The notes beneath the pieces were generated by a model, which was not told the origin of the DNA, made no database searches, and saw only the letters and a list, made by a program, of their open reading frames with translations. Shown one piece after another: positions 18,563-28,047 of a DNA stretch of 64,000 bases. The DNA is taken from NCBI RefSeq assembly GCF_013410665.1, contig NZ_JACCFM010000001.1, positions 2,294,001-2,358,000 of the forward strand, written 5' to 3'. Numbering within the stretch: the first letter of the stretch is position 1; each line of letters begins with the position of its first letter. Both the position numbers and the translations under genes were made by a program. The stretch comes from Leifsonia psychrotolerans. Its GTDB lineage: Bacteria; Actinomycetota; Actinomycetes; Actinomycetales; Microbacteriaceae.

Positions 18563-18807
18563 GGAATCTCCTTCGATTCACGCATCAGACAACGGGCGCA
18601 GCCCCGCCGGGCAGCAGGGTGGTGATCTTCGATGGTGGCGCAGATGCGCGGCCGACTCTGTTCCTTCGCTGCACAGCACTTGACCGATCCGGCACAGCGC
18701 TACGGCGCCGTTCTACGCTTTGCGACAACTGACTCACACTGGCAGACAAGCTGACCGGGGTCGCCGCACCCGATACTGGAGGCATCCCTGCCACGAAGGA
18801 ACCTGCC

Positions 18808-20823
18808 ATGTCATCTGCCGCGTACTCGCACCCGCACACCAGTACCGTCACCGAGCCGCAGGCTCCGGTGCATCCGCTCGACCCGCTGACCGGCGATGAG
18901 ATCGCCGCGGCCCGCGCAGTGCTCGTCGCGGCCGGCCTTGTCGGCGAGACCACGCGGTTCGCCTCGGTGCTGCCCGTCGACGCAAGCAAGGAATCCGTCG
19001 CGGCGTTCAAGTCCGGAGACGCGCTGGAGCGTCGCCTGCTGCTCGTGCTGCTGGATGTCGCCACCGGCCTGAGCGCGGAGGCCGTCGTCTCGGTCACCTC
19101 GGCCGAGGTCATCTCGCACACCCCGCTCAACACGACGGAGGCGCCATACGGCCAGCCGCAGTATCTGTTTGAGGAGTACGAGCGCGCCGAGGCGATCTCG
19201 AAGGCCTCCGCCTTGTGGCAGGCAGCGATGACCCGCCGCGGGCTCGCCGCGAAGATGGAACTCGCGTTCTGCGCCCCGCTCGCGCCCGGCTATTTCGGCC
19301 GTGCCGACGAGGTCGGGCGCCGCGTCATCCGTTCTCTGACGTTTCTGCGCGATTCCCCCAACGACAGCCCGTGGGCGCACCCTGTCGAGGGTCTGATCGT
19401 GCACATCGACCTCACCTCGAACCGCATCATTCGGGTCGAAGATGAGGGCGATATTCCCACGCCGACCCTGCATGGCAACTATGACGTCGCCGTCGTCGGC
19501 CCGGCCCGCACGAGCACGAAACCCATTGAGATCAGCCAGCCGCAGGGCACGAGCTTCACCGTTGACGGCTCGCACGTCGAGTGGGAGAACTGGAAATTCC
19601 GCGTGGGCTTCAACGCCCGTGAGGGTCTCGTGCTCAACCAGGTCAGCTTCCGCGACGGCGCCGAAGACCGCTCGGTGCTTTACCGGGCCAGCGTGCCCGA
19701 GATGGTCGTGCCCTACGGTGACACGACGTCGACCCGGTTCTGGATCAGCTACTTCGACGCCGGCGAGTACCTGCTCGGCAAGAACGCCAACCCGCTCGCG
19801 CTCGGCTGCGATTGCCTGGGCGTCATCCACTACTTCGACGGCTTCGTGGCCGACGACCACGGCAACCCGGTCAAGATTCCCCAGGTCGTCTGCATGCACG
19901 AAGAGGACTACGGCGTGCTCTGGAAGCACACCGATTTGAACGGGAAGGCCGAGGTGCGTCGCTCGCGCCGCCTCGTGGTGTCGTACTTCAGCACAATCGG
20001 CAACTACGACTACGGCTTCTTCTGGTACTTCTACCCGGATGGCACCATCCAGGTCGAGGCCAAGGCGACGGGCATCGTCTTCGTCGGCGCCGGGATCCCA
20101 GGCACCGACAACCCGCACGCCAACGAGATCTCCCCCGGCCTCTTCGCCCCCGTGCACCAGCACCTGTTCTGCGCGCGTCTCGACGTGGCCATCGACGGCG
20201 AAGACAACACGCTGCATGAGATCGACGTGGTCGGCATGCCGATCGGCGAGGCGAACCCTCACGGCAACGCGTTCACCTGGACCAGCACCCAGCTCTCGAC
20301 CGAGTCCGAGGCGAAGCGTCTGGCCGCCCCGGCATCCGCTCGGGTCTGGGAAGTGGCGAGCGCCTCACGTACCAACCACGTTGGCAAGCCCACCTCGTTC
20401 CACCTGCTGCCGCAGGGCGGGCCGACCCTGATGGCTCAGCCCGAGTCGACCGTGTACGGCCGGGCAACCTTCGCCACCAAGCACCTGTGGGGCACCGCCT
20501 ACGAGCCGACCGAGCTCTACCCGGCCGGCGACTACCCGAACGCGCACGCCGGTGGCGCGGGCCTGCCCGCCTGGACAGCGGCGGACCGCGACCTGGACGG
20601 CACCGACATTGTGCTCTGGCACGTGTTCGGCCCCACCCACATTCCGCGCACGGAAGACTGGCCGATCATGCCCGTCGACTACTCGGGCTTCCTGTTCAAA
20701 CCGTACGGCTTCTTCGACCGCAACCCGGCACTGGATCTGCCCGACGGACGGATGACCGAGGGCGGCTGCTGCAGCACGGATGCCACGGCCGGCTGCGGCG
20801 ACGCCTGCACCTGCGGGCACTGA
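18808..20823 (+). CDS. tynA: copper-containing primary-amine oxidase
   Basis: A 671-residue copper amine oxidase, similar in layout to the Arthrobacter phenylethylamine oxidase. It deaminates primary aryl-alkylamines to aldehydes, releasing ammonia and hydrogen peroxide. Tyr400 in TIGNYDYG is the precursor of the topaquinone cofactor. Asp317 in YFDAGEY is the expected catalytic base. Copper ligands are His450 and His452 (HQHLF) and His611 (THIPRTEDW). All residues needed for activity are present. No signal peptide is visible, so it is probably cytoplasmic. The C-terminus (about 653-671) is a Cys-rich tail with five Cys and a final His. GAAGGAA lies 7 nt before the ATG. Neighbours are MoaF and an amidohydrolase downstream and the APC/SDR operon divergently. 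Confidence 0.95.
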   Translation: MSSAAYSHPHTSTVTEPQAPVHPLDPLTGDEIAAARAVLVAAGLVGETTRFASVLPVDASKESVAAFKSGDALERRLLLVLLDVATGLSAEAVVSVTSAEVISHTPLNTTEAPYGQPQYLFEEYERAEAISKASALWQAAMTRRGLAAKMELAFCAPLAPGYFGRADEVGRRVIRSLTFLRDSPNDSPWAHPVEGLIVHIDLTSNRIIRVEDEGDIPTPTLHGNYDVAVVGPARTSTKPIEISQPQGTSFTVDGSHVEWENWKFRVGFNAREGLVLNQVSFRDGAEDRSVLYRASVPEMVVPYGDTTSTRFWISYFDAGEYLLGKNANPLALGCDCLGVIHYFDGFVADDHGNPVKIPQVVCMHEEDYGVLWKHTDLNGKAEVRRSRRLVVSYFSTIGNYDYGFFWYFYPDGTIQVEAKATGIVFVGAGIPGTDNPHANEISPGLFAPVHQHLFCARLDVAIDGEDNTLHEIDVVGMPIGEANPHGNAFTWTSTQLSTESEAKRLAAPASARVWEVASASRTNHVGKPTSFHLLPQGGPTLMAQPESTVYGRATFATKHLWGTAYEPTELYPAGDYPNAHAGGAGLPAWTAADRDLDGTDIVLWHVFGPTHIPRTEDWPIMPVDYSGFLFKPYGFFDRNPALDLPDGRMTEGGCCSTDATAGCGDACTCGH

Positions 20824-20849
20824 CCCGGCATTCGCTTTTCCCTCCCGCT

Positions 20850-20987
20850 GGTTGAGGAACGAGCGCCAGCGAGTGTCTCGAAACCCGGTGAGCCGATCTC
20901 GAGACCCTCCCGCCCGCAGAACGGCTCGCGAGGTTTCGAGGAGGCCCTGGCGGGCCTCCTCAACCATCGGACACACCCCGATCAATT
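20850..20987. repeat. imperfect inverted repeat of the GGTTGAGG/TCTCGAAACC family
   Basis: The left arm contains CTGGTTGAGGA and TGTCTCGAAACC. The right arm contains GAGGTTTCGAGGAGG and CCTCCTCAACCA. This GGTCGAG/TCTCGA-rich type of intergenic palindrome recurs here at 39021, 42740 and 61797. Confidence 0.6.
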
Positions 20988-20999
20988 CAAGGAGAACCA

Positions 21000-21830
21000 A
21001 TGACTGACACCGCCGTCAATCTGTCCGACACATCGCAGTGGCTACCGCTCGACGGACTCGCCCCCGGCTTCGACGCCAATAAGGCGCCGCACTCGCTCGA
21101 CCTCGTCGGCCGGGAGTTCACCGTCGTCGATGGGCGCGGAACCCGCATCCGTCACGTCTTCGCCGAGACGACCGTGGCGTGGGAGTACACACCCGGGGTC
21201 GGGGACCCGACCGCTCCGGCAGCCGAGACCGACGATTACGAAGCATTCCTCGTCGACGATGGACTTTACTTCGTGCAGTTCCACCACAACTACCTGCCGA
21301 ACGAAGCCGTCTCGCTCGTGCTTGACCTGCACTCCGGCCGGGCCCTGGCCGTGATCAGCCTCATCGGCGCGGCCGACCCCGGAACCACGGCCGTGCAGCA
21401 GTTCTTTGCGCCTGGCCTCATCGAGGAGGTGGCGACCAGTGGCCGCGAGGCGGCACCGACCACGACGCTCATCGGGCGACGGGTGCAGTGGGTCTACAGT
21501 CCCGAGCACGCCTACGAGCACGTCTACCTCAGCCCGCAGTGGTACACCTGGCAGTGCCTGGCCGGCCCCGAGCGCGGCCTGGCCGATACCGACGAGAATT
21601 CGGCGTACGAGATTCGGCCGGGCATCTACGTTTTCGCCTGGCGCGAAAAGGTGATCCCGTGCGCGTCGGTCACCATTGCCGACCACCGTGACGCCCGCAA
21701 CATCCGTTCGCACGGTGTGCTGTTCGGGCTCGATGAGACCGGTGAGATTCCCACGCACTTCACGTTCGGCGCGTACGGCCGTCTCATCTCAACCACCGTG
21801 CACCCGGCCGAGTACGACCCGGCGCTCTGA
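21000..21830 (+). CDS. MoaF-family protein (second copy)
   Basis: A 276-residue paralogue of the gene at 9363. The shared core is VYSPEHAYEHVYLSPQWYTW followed by QCLAGPERG, at about residues 163-195. The N-terminal half (GREFTVVDGRGTRIRHVFAE) should form a beta-barrel-like fold. It sits between the amine oxidase and the amidohydrolase, with AAGGAG 7 nt before its ATG and its stop just before the amidohydrolase ATG. The moaF of Klebsiella belongs to a monoamine regulon, so the association with amine oxidase looks real. The function is unknown. No molybdenum cofactor genes are near. Confidence 0.77.
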   Translation: MTDTAVNLSDTSQWLPLDGLAPGFDANKAPHSLDLVGREFTVVDGRGTRIRHVFAETTVAWEYTPGVGDPTAPAAETDDYEAFLVDDGLYFVQFHHNYLPNEAVSLVLDLHSGRALAVISLIGAADPGTTAVQQFFAPGLIEEVATSGREAAPTTTLIGRRVQWVYSPEHAYEHVYLSPQWYTWQCLAGPERGLADTDENSAYEIRPGIYVFAWREKVIPCASVTIADHRDARNIRSHGVLFGLDETGEIPTHFTFGAYGRLISTTVHPAEYDPAL

Positions 21831-21831
21831 C

Positions 21832-23532
21832 ATGTCTGAGAATGCGGCCCTGACGCGCGCTGACCTCCTCATCACAAACGCGAGAATCTACACCGGCGAC
21901 CCCGCGAACCCGTGGGCACGTGACATGGCGGTTCAGGATGGCCGCGTTCTCGCCGTCGGCGATGCCGCGGACGTCGCGGCATCCGTTGCGGCTGCTGTGA
22001 GCCCAAGCGGAGTGAGCGAACCTGTCGCGGTGCGCGACCTGGCTGGCGCTTTCGTGATGCCGGGCTTCGTCGACGTGCATAACCACCACGCGCTCGCCGG
22101 CAAATCCGACCTCTATGAGCTCAGCTTTAGCCTGGAGGCCTCACTCGACGAGGTGCTCGAGATCGTCCGCACATACGCGGCGGGGCGGGATGCCGACGAC
22201 TGGATCATCGGCAGTAGTTGGGGAACCGGCCTGCTCGGGCAGCTCTCGCACGAGTCGGCCCGGCACCGACTCGATGAGGCCGCGGGCGGGCGCCCGGTCA
22301 TTCTCACCGACGACAGCCACCACAACCGGTGGGTCAGCACTCGGGCACTCGAACTGGCCGGCATCACGACCGCGTCGACGAACCCGCCGGGCGGCGTGAT
22401 CGTGCGCGATCCCGCCACGGGCGCGCCGAGCGGCGTGCTGCTCGAGGCGGCGTGCCTGCCCGTGGAGGAGGCCGTCACACGCACCCTGACGTTCACGGCC
22501 GAGCAGCACGAGCGCAGTTCCGAGCGCGGCATCGCGATCGCACACAGCTATGGCATCACCGCGTTTCAGGATGCCGCGATCTCGCTCCCCGGCATGCGCG
22601 CCCTCAAGTCGCTCGACGACCAGGGCCGACTGGCCGCCTGGGTCGTCTCGTCGATGACGATCAACGACCAGATCTTCGGCTATGCCGAGGTCGGCGACGA
22701 ACTCATTGCGCACGGTGAAGAGAACCGCAGCGAGCACCACCGCCCCGACTTCGTGAAGATCTTTCTCGACGGAGTGCCGCCCGCGCACACCGGCGCGTTC
22801 CTCGAGCCGTATATCGAGACGGCCGAGCACGGCGCACACTTCTGTGGCGGCACCACGATGTCGGCCGACGAACTCATGGACTGGCTACGCCGGTGCGCCG
22901 AGAAGGGCCTGTCGGCGAAGATCCACTGCACCGGTGACGCCGCGGTACGCCTGGTTCTCGACGCCGTCGAGACGCTGCGTGGCGACGGCTTCACCGACGT
23001 GCGGTTTCAAATCGCACACGGCCAGTTCATCAGCAACGTCGACCTGCCCCGGCTGGCCGAGCTCGACGTCTCGGCCGACATTTCACCGTTCCTCTGGTTT
23101 CCCGGTGTGATTGCGGATGCACTGGGCGCCGTGCGCCCGGCCGACCAGGTCGAGGCGATGCAGCCGAACCGCAGCCTGATCGACTCTGGTGCGCTCGTCG
23201 CCGGCGGGTCGGACTGGCCCGTCAGCGAGACGCCCAACGCATGGGAAGGCATCCAGGGCCTGGTCACGCGGGCCGACCCGAGCGGAAACCGCCCAGGGAC
23301 GCTCGGGGCGGCCGAGGCCATCACCCTCGCGGAGGCCATCGCGGTCTTCACGATCAACGCGGCAACGGCGATGGGCCTCGACGATACGATCGGCACACTC
23401 GAACCGGGCAAATCTGCCGACTTCCTTGTGCTCGACCGGAATCCGTTCGAGTCAGCCGAATCGGCGCTCGTGCAGACCAGAATTGACGAAACCTGGTTTG
23501 CGGGCCGCGCGGTCTTCGCGCGACACCCCTAA
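21832..23532 (+). CDS. YtcJ-type amidohydrolase
   Basis: A 566-residue metal-dependent hydrolase of the amidohydrolase-3 (YtcJ) group. The metal-binding HNHH segment is near residue 83 (GFVDVHNHHALAGKSD), a later His is in KIHCTGDAAV, and the C-terminal metal Asp is in GSDWPVSETPN. A short beta-sandwich domain wraps both ends (ITNARIYTGD and LEPGKSADFLVLDRN). The ATG at 21832 follows the MoaF stop directly, so the two are coupled. Family members hydrolyse diverse amides, and some act on N-acyl or formamide groups of arylalkylamines. An N-acylated amine substrate would suit this operon but is inferred. Confidence 0.85.
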   Translation: MSENAALTRADLLITNARIYTGDPANPWARDMAVQDGRVLAVGDAADVAASVAAAVSPSGVSEPVAVRDLAGAFVMPGFVDVHNHHALAGKSDLYELSFSLEASLDEVLEIVRTYAAGRDADDWIIGSSWGTGLLGQLSHESARHRLDEAAGGRPVILTDDSHHNRWVSTRALELAGITTASTNPPGGVIVRDPATGAPSGVLLEAACLPVEEAVTRTLTFTAEQHERSSERGIAIAHSYGITAFQDAAISLPGMRALKSLDDQGRLAAWVVSSMTINDQIFGYAEVGDELIAHGEENRSEHHRPDFVKIFLDGVPPAHTGAFLEPYIETAEHGAHFCGGTTMSADELMDWLRRCAEKGLSAKIHCTGDAAVRLVLDAVETLRGDGFTDVRFQIAHGQFISNVDLPRLAELDVSADISPFLWFPGVIADALGAVRPADQVEAMQPNRSLIDSGALVAGGSDWPVSETPNAWEGIQGLVTRADPSGNRPGTLGAAEAITLAEAIAVFTINAATAMGLDDTIGTLEPGKSADFLVLDRNPFESAESALVQTRIDETWFAGRAVFARHP

Positions 23533-23534
23533 CC

Positions 23535-23642
23535 ACTCCCCTTGACCACTCCCCTTGACCAGTCCCTGCCCCCTACCCACTCCCCTTAACCAGTCCCTGC
23601 CCCCTACCCACTCCCCCTACCCACTCCCCCTACCCACTCCCT
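23535..23642. repeat. C-rich tandem repeats between convergent genes
   Basis: Short units such as CCACTCCCCTTGACC and TACCCACTCCCCC are repeated about eight times with small changes, including two copies of a longer AGTCCCTGCCCCC-containing unit. The tract leads straight into the 88-bp palindrome at 23643. Confidence 0.75.
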
Positions 23643-23730
23643 TGTCCCCGGATTCGGAGTTTCGACGGATGTGCGGCGTGTCGCCTCAGCGACACGCCGC
23701 ACACGTCTTGGATCTCCGAATCCGGGGACA
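23643..23730. repeat. 88-bp palindromic element, copy 1
   Basis: The outer arms TGTCCCCGGATTCGGAG (23643-23659) and its perfect complement (23714-23730) enclose an inner 13-bp perfect stem (GTGCGGCGTGTCG, 23671-23683, with 23690-23702). It lies between the convergent amidohydrolase and GH2 genes. Copies 2 and 3 are at 45727 and 47031. Confidence 0.85.
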
Positions 23731-23754
23731 GAACGCGACGGGTGGGTGGGACGG

Positions 23755-26532
23755 TTAGGTCCGAGCGGCGTGCGCGACCAGCGCGCGGCCGAGCGCACGG
23801 GCGAGGGGCGTCGCATCCGCTTGAGTACGCACCTTGAATGTCGTGATCGTGACCTCGCCGTCGCTCCAGGCAACAGTCGCTGTCGTCGTCGCGGCATGAC
23901 GCAGCCAGCCAGAGAAGATCGCCGAGTGCACCTGCGCCGGGCGCATCGCCGCCGGGATGCCGTTGATCACGAGGTCTCCGAGTAGGTCTTCGTAGGCGAT
24001 TCCAAGCAGGGGGCCGCCCGGCAGCGCCGCGAAGGCACCGTCGCGACGCAACCATTCCTGGCGCGGCACCCAGTCGCCGTCGCCGTCACGGCGGCCGAGC
24101 TTCGCGACCGGCAGGTAGTCGAACGCATCCGAGAGCGCGTCGGAGTCCTCGGCCAGAACGAGCACGCGCCCGCCGCGGCGCGCATGCGCCTGCGCCGCCG
24201 CGTCGAACGCCCGCGTCACGATGAGATCGTCGGCGTCGGCCAGGTTCGAGCCCGAACCGGGTTGCGTCGCGATGCCGAGCGTGCGCAGCCAGACCTCGAG
24301 CTCCGCGTCTGCCGCACGCACGGTGCGCGGCGGTGCGCCCGGTGCGCTCGATTCGGCCGGTCCGCTCGATTCGCTCGATTCGGCCGCCGCCCCGGGTGCG
24401 GCGACTCTGGCCGATTCCGCAGCGATCACCACGATCGTCGCCGCATCCCGGGCACGCAGCTCGCCATCGACCCACAGCTCGGCGGCGAGCTCAATCTCAC
24501 CGGCGACGCCCGGCAGAGTGAGCGACGCGTCGATCGCCGCCCGCTCGTCAAGCCGCACCGGGACACTCTGCACCGGCTGACCGGCAACGCTCAGACGCAG
24601 TTCGGCGATGACGCCGGCCAGGTTTCCGAGCGGCCGCGGCGGCACGATCGAACTGGTCGCACCGATCACCTCACCGGACTCAGCCGAATAGACGTCGGGC
24701 CGGAAGACGACGGCGAACTCGCCGTTGACGAGGCGGAAGTCCTCGTTGTACTTCTTGGGGCTGCGCATCATGTCGAACAGGCCGTTGGCTTCCCACTGCA
24801 CGTCACTGAGTTGGGTGAGCACGTAGCCCGAGATGCTCGCGTGGCTGCGAATCGAACCGGTCTGGTAGCGGTTGGCCACCATCTGCGCGTGGTGCAGGGC
24901 GTCGACCAGGTTGTCCCACGTGCCGAACACCTCGTCCAGGCCGAGATCGATGAAACGCTGCGCGAGACCTGTTCCCTCTGCCGCACCGAACGCCCAGTGC
25001 GCGCCGTTGGCGAACCACCAGGGTTCGGCGCCATCCGGGCCGTACTGGTCGAGGGCGTGCGGCAACGCCCAGTTGCCGTACTCCGAGAGCAGCAGCGGCT
25101 CATCGCCGACGCGTTCGGCGTCGCCGTAGGGGCTGTAGGTCCAGTCGGGCCGGGTCGCGAAGTCGGCGATTTTCTCGTCCCACGACACCCGGCTTTCTGG
25201 GATACCGCGGTAGACATGGAAGTCGTCGAGATCACTTTTGAGGTGAAAGTTGGGTTCGCAGGCCGAGTTGTCGACGATGAGCGATTCGGGAGCGAGCGCC
25301 TTGACGGCGTCGAACGTCTCTCGCAGCCAGGCGCGCTGAGCGGCATCGCGCAGGTCAATTCCCCACGACTCGTTGATGACCGTCCAGATCACGATCGACG
25401 GGTGGTGCCCGTCGAGGGCGATGAGGTCGGCCAACAGCTGGGCGCCCTCTGCCGCACCGCGCGTGGTCATCGTCAACCAGCTCGGAAGCTCGGCCCAGAC
25501 CAGCAGGCCTAAGCGGTCGGCCAGGTCGTAGTAGCGCTGGTCCGGCCGCTTGATGTGGCAGCGCAGCATGTTGAAGCCGAGCCGTTTGGTCTCGGCGAAC
25601 AGCGCCTCAAGGGCTTCGTCCGATTCTGGAATCGTCGAGCTGCCGAGATGGTAGTCCTGGTCGAGCACGGCACGGATCTCGATCGGTTTGCCATTGAAGA
25701 GCACCTCGCCGCCCTGCGTCGAGATGGTGCGAAAACCTGTCGTGCGGGTTTGGGAATCGGTGCCGTCCGCACTGTGCACGCTCACCGTCACGGCGTAGCG
25801 CTGAGGGTCGTCGGGTGACCACAGCTGGGGTGCGTCGACGCCGACGCTCAGCTCGGCTGTGGTGGCAGCACCGTCGAGCGGCAGCCGAACGGCTGTTGCT
25901 ACGGCATCCGTCTCGCCGACACGGGTCGCGGTGATCGTGAGGCTCTCGCCCGCCTGCGCCGGCCGGGCCAGCGTCACCGCTGCGCGCACCGTGCCGGTCG
26001 CGGCGTCGGCGCGCACGATCAGCTCGCCGAGGTGCTGCGGCACCCGCGCTTCGATGCTCACCGACTGCCAGATGCCGGCGCTCGTGCCGTACCAGGTCTG
26101 CTTACCGTGCGGCACTTCGGTGAAACCGGCCTCATCGGCCGTGCCCATGCGCGGCGGGTACGACACCTCGACGCGCAGATCGTTGCTTCCCGCGCGCAGT
26201 GCCTCGCCGAGTTCGAACTCGAACGGGGTCCAGGCGCCGACGTGCGTTCCGAGGTGGTGGCCGTTGAGTGTCACGGATGCCGTGCGGTTCACTCCCCCAA
26301 ACATGAGGTGCGTGGTGCGGTCCCGCGCCCACCCCTCAGCCACGTCGAACGTGCGGTTGTAGACGACACTCGCGTGGGAGTCACCCTGCCCGTCGACCTG
26401 CGTCGTCCACGGACCGGGCACGATCACCGTTGCCATCTCGGTGCCGGTGTCGTTCCCTCCGTCGTAGGACAGAGACCACTCGCCGTCAAGGTCGAGCGTC
26501 GGGCGGCTGGAATCGATGCGGGCGTCGATCAT
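23755..26532 (-). CDS. glycoside hydrolase family 2 protein (beta-galactosidase/beta-glucuronidase type)
   Basis: A 925-residue GH2 enzyme. The N-terminal sugar-binding jelly roll (about 10-185, LDLDGEWSLSYDGGN) is followed by the immunoglobulin-like domain (about 190-290) and the TIM barrel (about 295-600). The acid/base Glu388 is in WTVINESWG and the nucleophile Glu484 in LLLSEYGNW. A C-terminal extension (about 620-925) contains a low-complexity stretch of Ser, Glu and Ala (SAESSESSGPAESS-like). No signal peptide is seen, so the enzyme is probably cytoplasmic and acts on an imported oligosaccharide. The start ATG at 26532 has AGGAG 10 nt upstream. It is the last gene of the sugar transporter operon. 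Sequence alone does not tell galactosidase from glucuronidase. Confidence 0.87.
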   Translation of the reverse strand: MIDARIDSSRPTLDLDGEWSLSYDGGNDTGTEMATVIVPGPWTTQVDGQGDSHASVVYNRTFDVAEGWARDRTTHLMFGGVNRTASVTLNGHHLGTHVGAWTPFEFELGEALRAGSNDLRVEVSYPPRMGTADEAGFTEVPHGKQTWYGTSAGIWQSVSIEARVPQHLGELIVRADAATGTVRAAVTLARPAQAGESLTITATRVGETDAVATAVRLPLDGAATTAELSVGVDAPQLWSPDDPQRYAVTVSVHSADGTDSQTRTTGFRTISTQGGEVLFNGKPIEIRAVLDQDYHLGSSTIPESDEALEALFAETKRLGFNMLRCHIKRPDQRYYDLADRLGLLVWAELPSWLTMTTRGAAEGAQLLADLIALDGHHPSIVIWTVINESWGIDLRDAAQRAWLRETFDAVKALAPESLIVDNSACEPNFHLKSDLDDFHVYRGIPESRVSWDEKIADFATRPDWTYSPYGDAERVGDEPLLLSEYGNWALPHALDQYGPDGAEPWWFANGAHWAFGAAEGTGLAQRFIDLGLDEVFGTWDNLVDALHHAQMVANRYQTGSIRSHASISGYVLTQLSDVQWEANGLFDMMRSPKKYNEDFRLVNGEFAVVFRPDVYSAESGEVIGATSSIVPPRPLGNLAGVIAELRLSVAGQPVQSVPVRLDERAAIDASLTLPGVAGEIELAAELWVDGELRARDAATIVVIAAESARVAAPGAAAESSESSGPAESSAPGAPPRTVRAADAELEVWLRTLGIATQPGSGSNLADADDLIVTRAFDAAAQAHARRGGRVLVLAEDSDALSDAFDYLPVAKLGRRDGDGDWVPRQEWLRRDGAFAALPGGPLLGIAYEDLLGDLVINGIPAAMRPAQVHSAIFSGWLRHAATTTATVAWSDGEVTITTFKVRTQADATPLARALGRALVAHAART

Positions 26533-26610
26533 GGTGACTGTGCTCCTGTGAAAATGGGGCCTGCGGCGCGGGAACGCACCGCAGGCCCCGGTCATGCGGG
26601 GAAGGGACTA

Positions 26611-27981
26611 CTACTTGGACAGAGCCTGTTCGACGCGCGCCTGTGCTTCGGTCAACGCTGCAGCGATGTCCTTGTCATTCAGCCAGGTCGACGAAATCTG
26701 CTCGAGGATGGCGTCTTCTGCGGGCTGCCAGTTCTTGATGTGCGGAACCAGGTGAGCGTTGTTCTTTGCGGTTTCGACGTAGTTCGAGCGCTGTACGGCG
26801 TTGAGGTAGGCATCCGATTCGAGCACCGACACGCGCGGTGACATGTGGCCGGTTGCGATGGCCCAGGTGTCGGTGTTGTTGTAAAGGAACTTCGCAAACT
26901 CCTCTGCCGCGCGATACTTCACGACGTCGCCGCTCTTCTGACGCGGGATCACCCAGGTGTGCGAGGCGGCCCAGGTGGCCGGCTGCTCGTACAGCGTCGG
27001 GAAGTCAGCAACCTGATAGGTGAACGGTGCCGTGTTGGCGTATTCGTTGACAGCCCAGGTGCCGTTCATCAGCACTGCGGAGTCGCCGGCCAGGAACTGC
27101 GCCGTTGAACCGGCGTAGTCGACGGTGCGGTCGGCGTAGCCTTCGTCGACGAGTGTGTTGATGAACTCGAGTGCGTTCTGTGCCTCGGGGGTATCGATGT
27201 TCACGGTCTTACCGTCGTCCGAGATCAGTTCGCCGCCCTGCTGGTTGACCAGCATCGAGAACAGGCGGAAGCCCATCGGGTCGTTGGCATAGGCGATCGA
27301 GATGAAGAACTTTCCAGTCTTCTCCTTGACGATTTTTGCATCGGCGAGGAACTCCTCGGCGCTCGTCGGCAGCTTCGGGGTGCCGTCCGCGTTGACGAGG
27401 CCGGCCTGCGTGAAGAGGTCGACGTTGACGTGAGCGAGGATGGCGTGCAGGTCGAACGGAACAGCGTAGGTCGCGCCGTCCCACTCGACGCCACCGCGGG
27501 CAGCATCGCTCGCGTCGGCCAGATCAATGCCCATGGCATCCGTGTCGATCGGGATCACACTGTTGCGAGCGGCGTAGTCCGGCAACGCGTGGGCGTGCAG
27601 GTTGGCGATGTCGGCGGGGGCGCCACCGGCGAGGCTGGCGTTGAACGCGTCATAGTACGACGCCCATTCGCTGCCGCCGAGGCGCTCAACGGTGATGCCG
27701 AACTCGTTCTCGGCGTTGAACTTGTTGGTGAGGATCTGAATCGCCTCACACTCGCTCGTCGCCTTGCTGGTATCGGTGACACCGGCCGTGGTCTCTTCGC
27801 AGTCCCCGAACATGCGGGACATCTGAATTGTCGTTCCGTCGAGCTGCTCGGCGGTCACTGCGGCAATGTCTTTCGACAGGTCGCCCGAGCTGGCGGCAGT
27901 GTTTCCTGCGGAACAGCCGGCCAACAGTAGTGACGCCACCGCAAACGACGACGTCGTCATTGCGATCCTCTTGGTGCGCAT
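26611..27981 (-). CDS. sugar ABC transporter substrate-binding lipoprotein
   Basis: A 456-residue family-1 solute-binding protein. The N-terminus MRTKRIAMTTSSFAVASLLLAGC is a lipoprotein signal with lipobox LLAGC (Cys23). The body shows the usual pattern of these proteins (ALPDYAARNSVIPIDTDAMG, WDGATYAVPFDLHAILAHVN, AVLMNGTWAVNEY). AGAGGAG lies 9 nt before the ATG. It sits between the permease genes and the GH2 gene. The ligand is presumably the oligosaccharide cleaved by the GH2 enzyme. Confidence 0.92.
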   Translation of the reverse strand: MRTKRIAMTTSSFAVASLLLAGCSAGNTAASSGDLSKDIAAVTAEQLDGTTIQMSRMFGDCEETTAGVTDTSKATSECEAIQILTNKFNAENEFGITVERLGGSEWASYYDAFNASLAGGAPADIANLHAHALPDYAARNSVIPIDTDAMGIDLADASDAARGGVEWDGATYAVPFDLHAILAHVNVDLFTQAGLVNADGTPKLPTSAEEFLADAKIVKEKTGKFFISIAYANDPMGFRLFSMLVNQQGGELISDDGKTVNIDTPEAQNALEFINTLVDEGYADRTVDYAGSTAQFLAGDSAVLMNGTWAVNEYANTAPFTYQVADFPTLYEQPATWAASHTWVIPRQKSGDVVKYRAAEEFAKFLYNNTDTWAIATGHMSPRVSVLESDAYLNAVQRSNYVETAKNNAHLVPHIKNWQPAEDAILEQISSTWLNDKDIAAALTEAQARVEQALSK

Positions 27982-28047
27982 AGGTGTTACTCCTCTTATT
28001 TAGGGGGAAGGATGGCCGGATGGCCGAGTGGTGCAGCTGTGGGGCGG

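Noticed and set aside
16568-18625. 685-residue open frame on the plus strand, rich in Arg, His, Asp and Glu
   Set aside because: It is antisense to the SDR and APC permease genes, which have clear motifs. Such frames arise from GC-biased third positions.
15100-18720. Shared CCGATCCG words near 15115 and 18683 as a FeaR-like operator
   Set aside because: The match is short, the spacing to other shared bases differs, and the first site lies between convergent genes rather than at a promoter.
24184-25512. 442-residue plus-strand frame inside the GH2 gene
   Set aside because: It is antisense to the catalytic domain, and the GH2 Glu residues confirm the minus strand.
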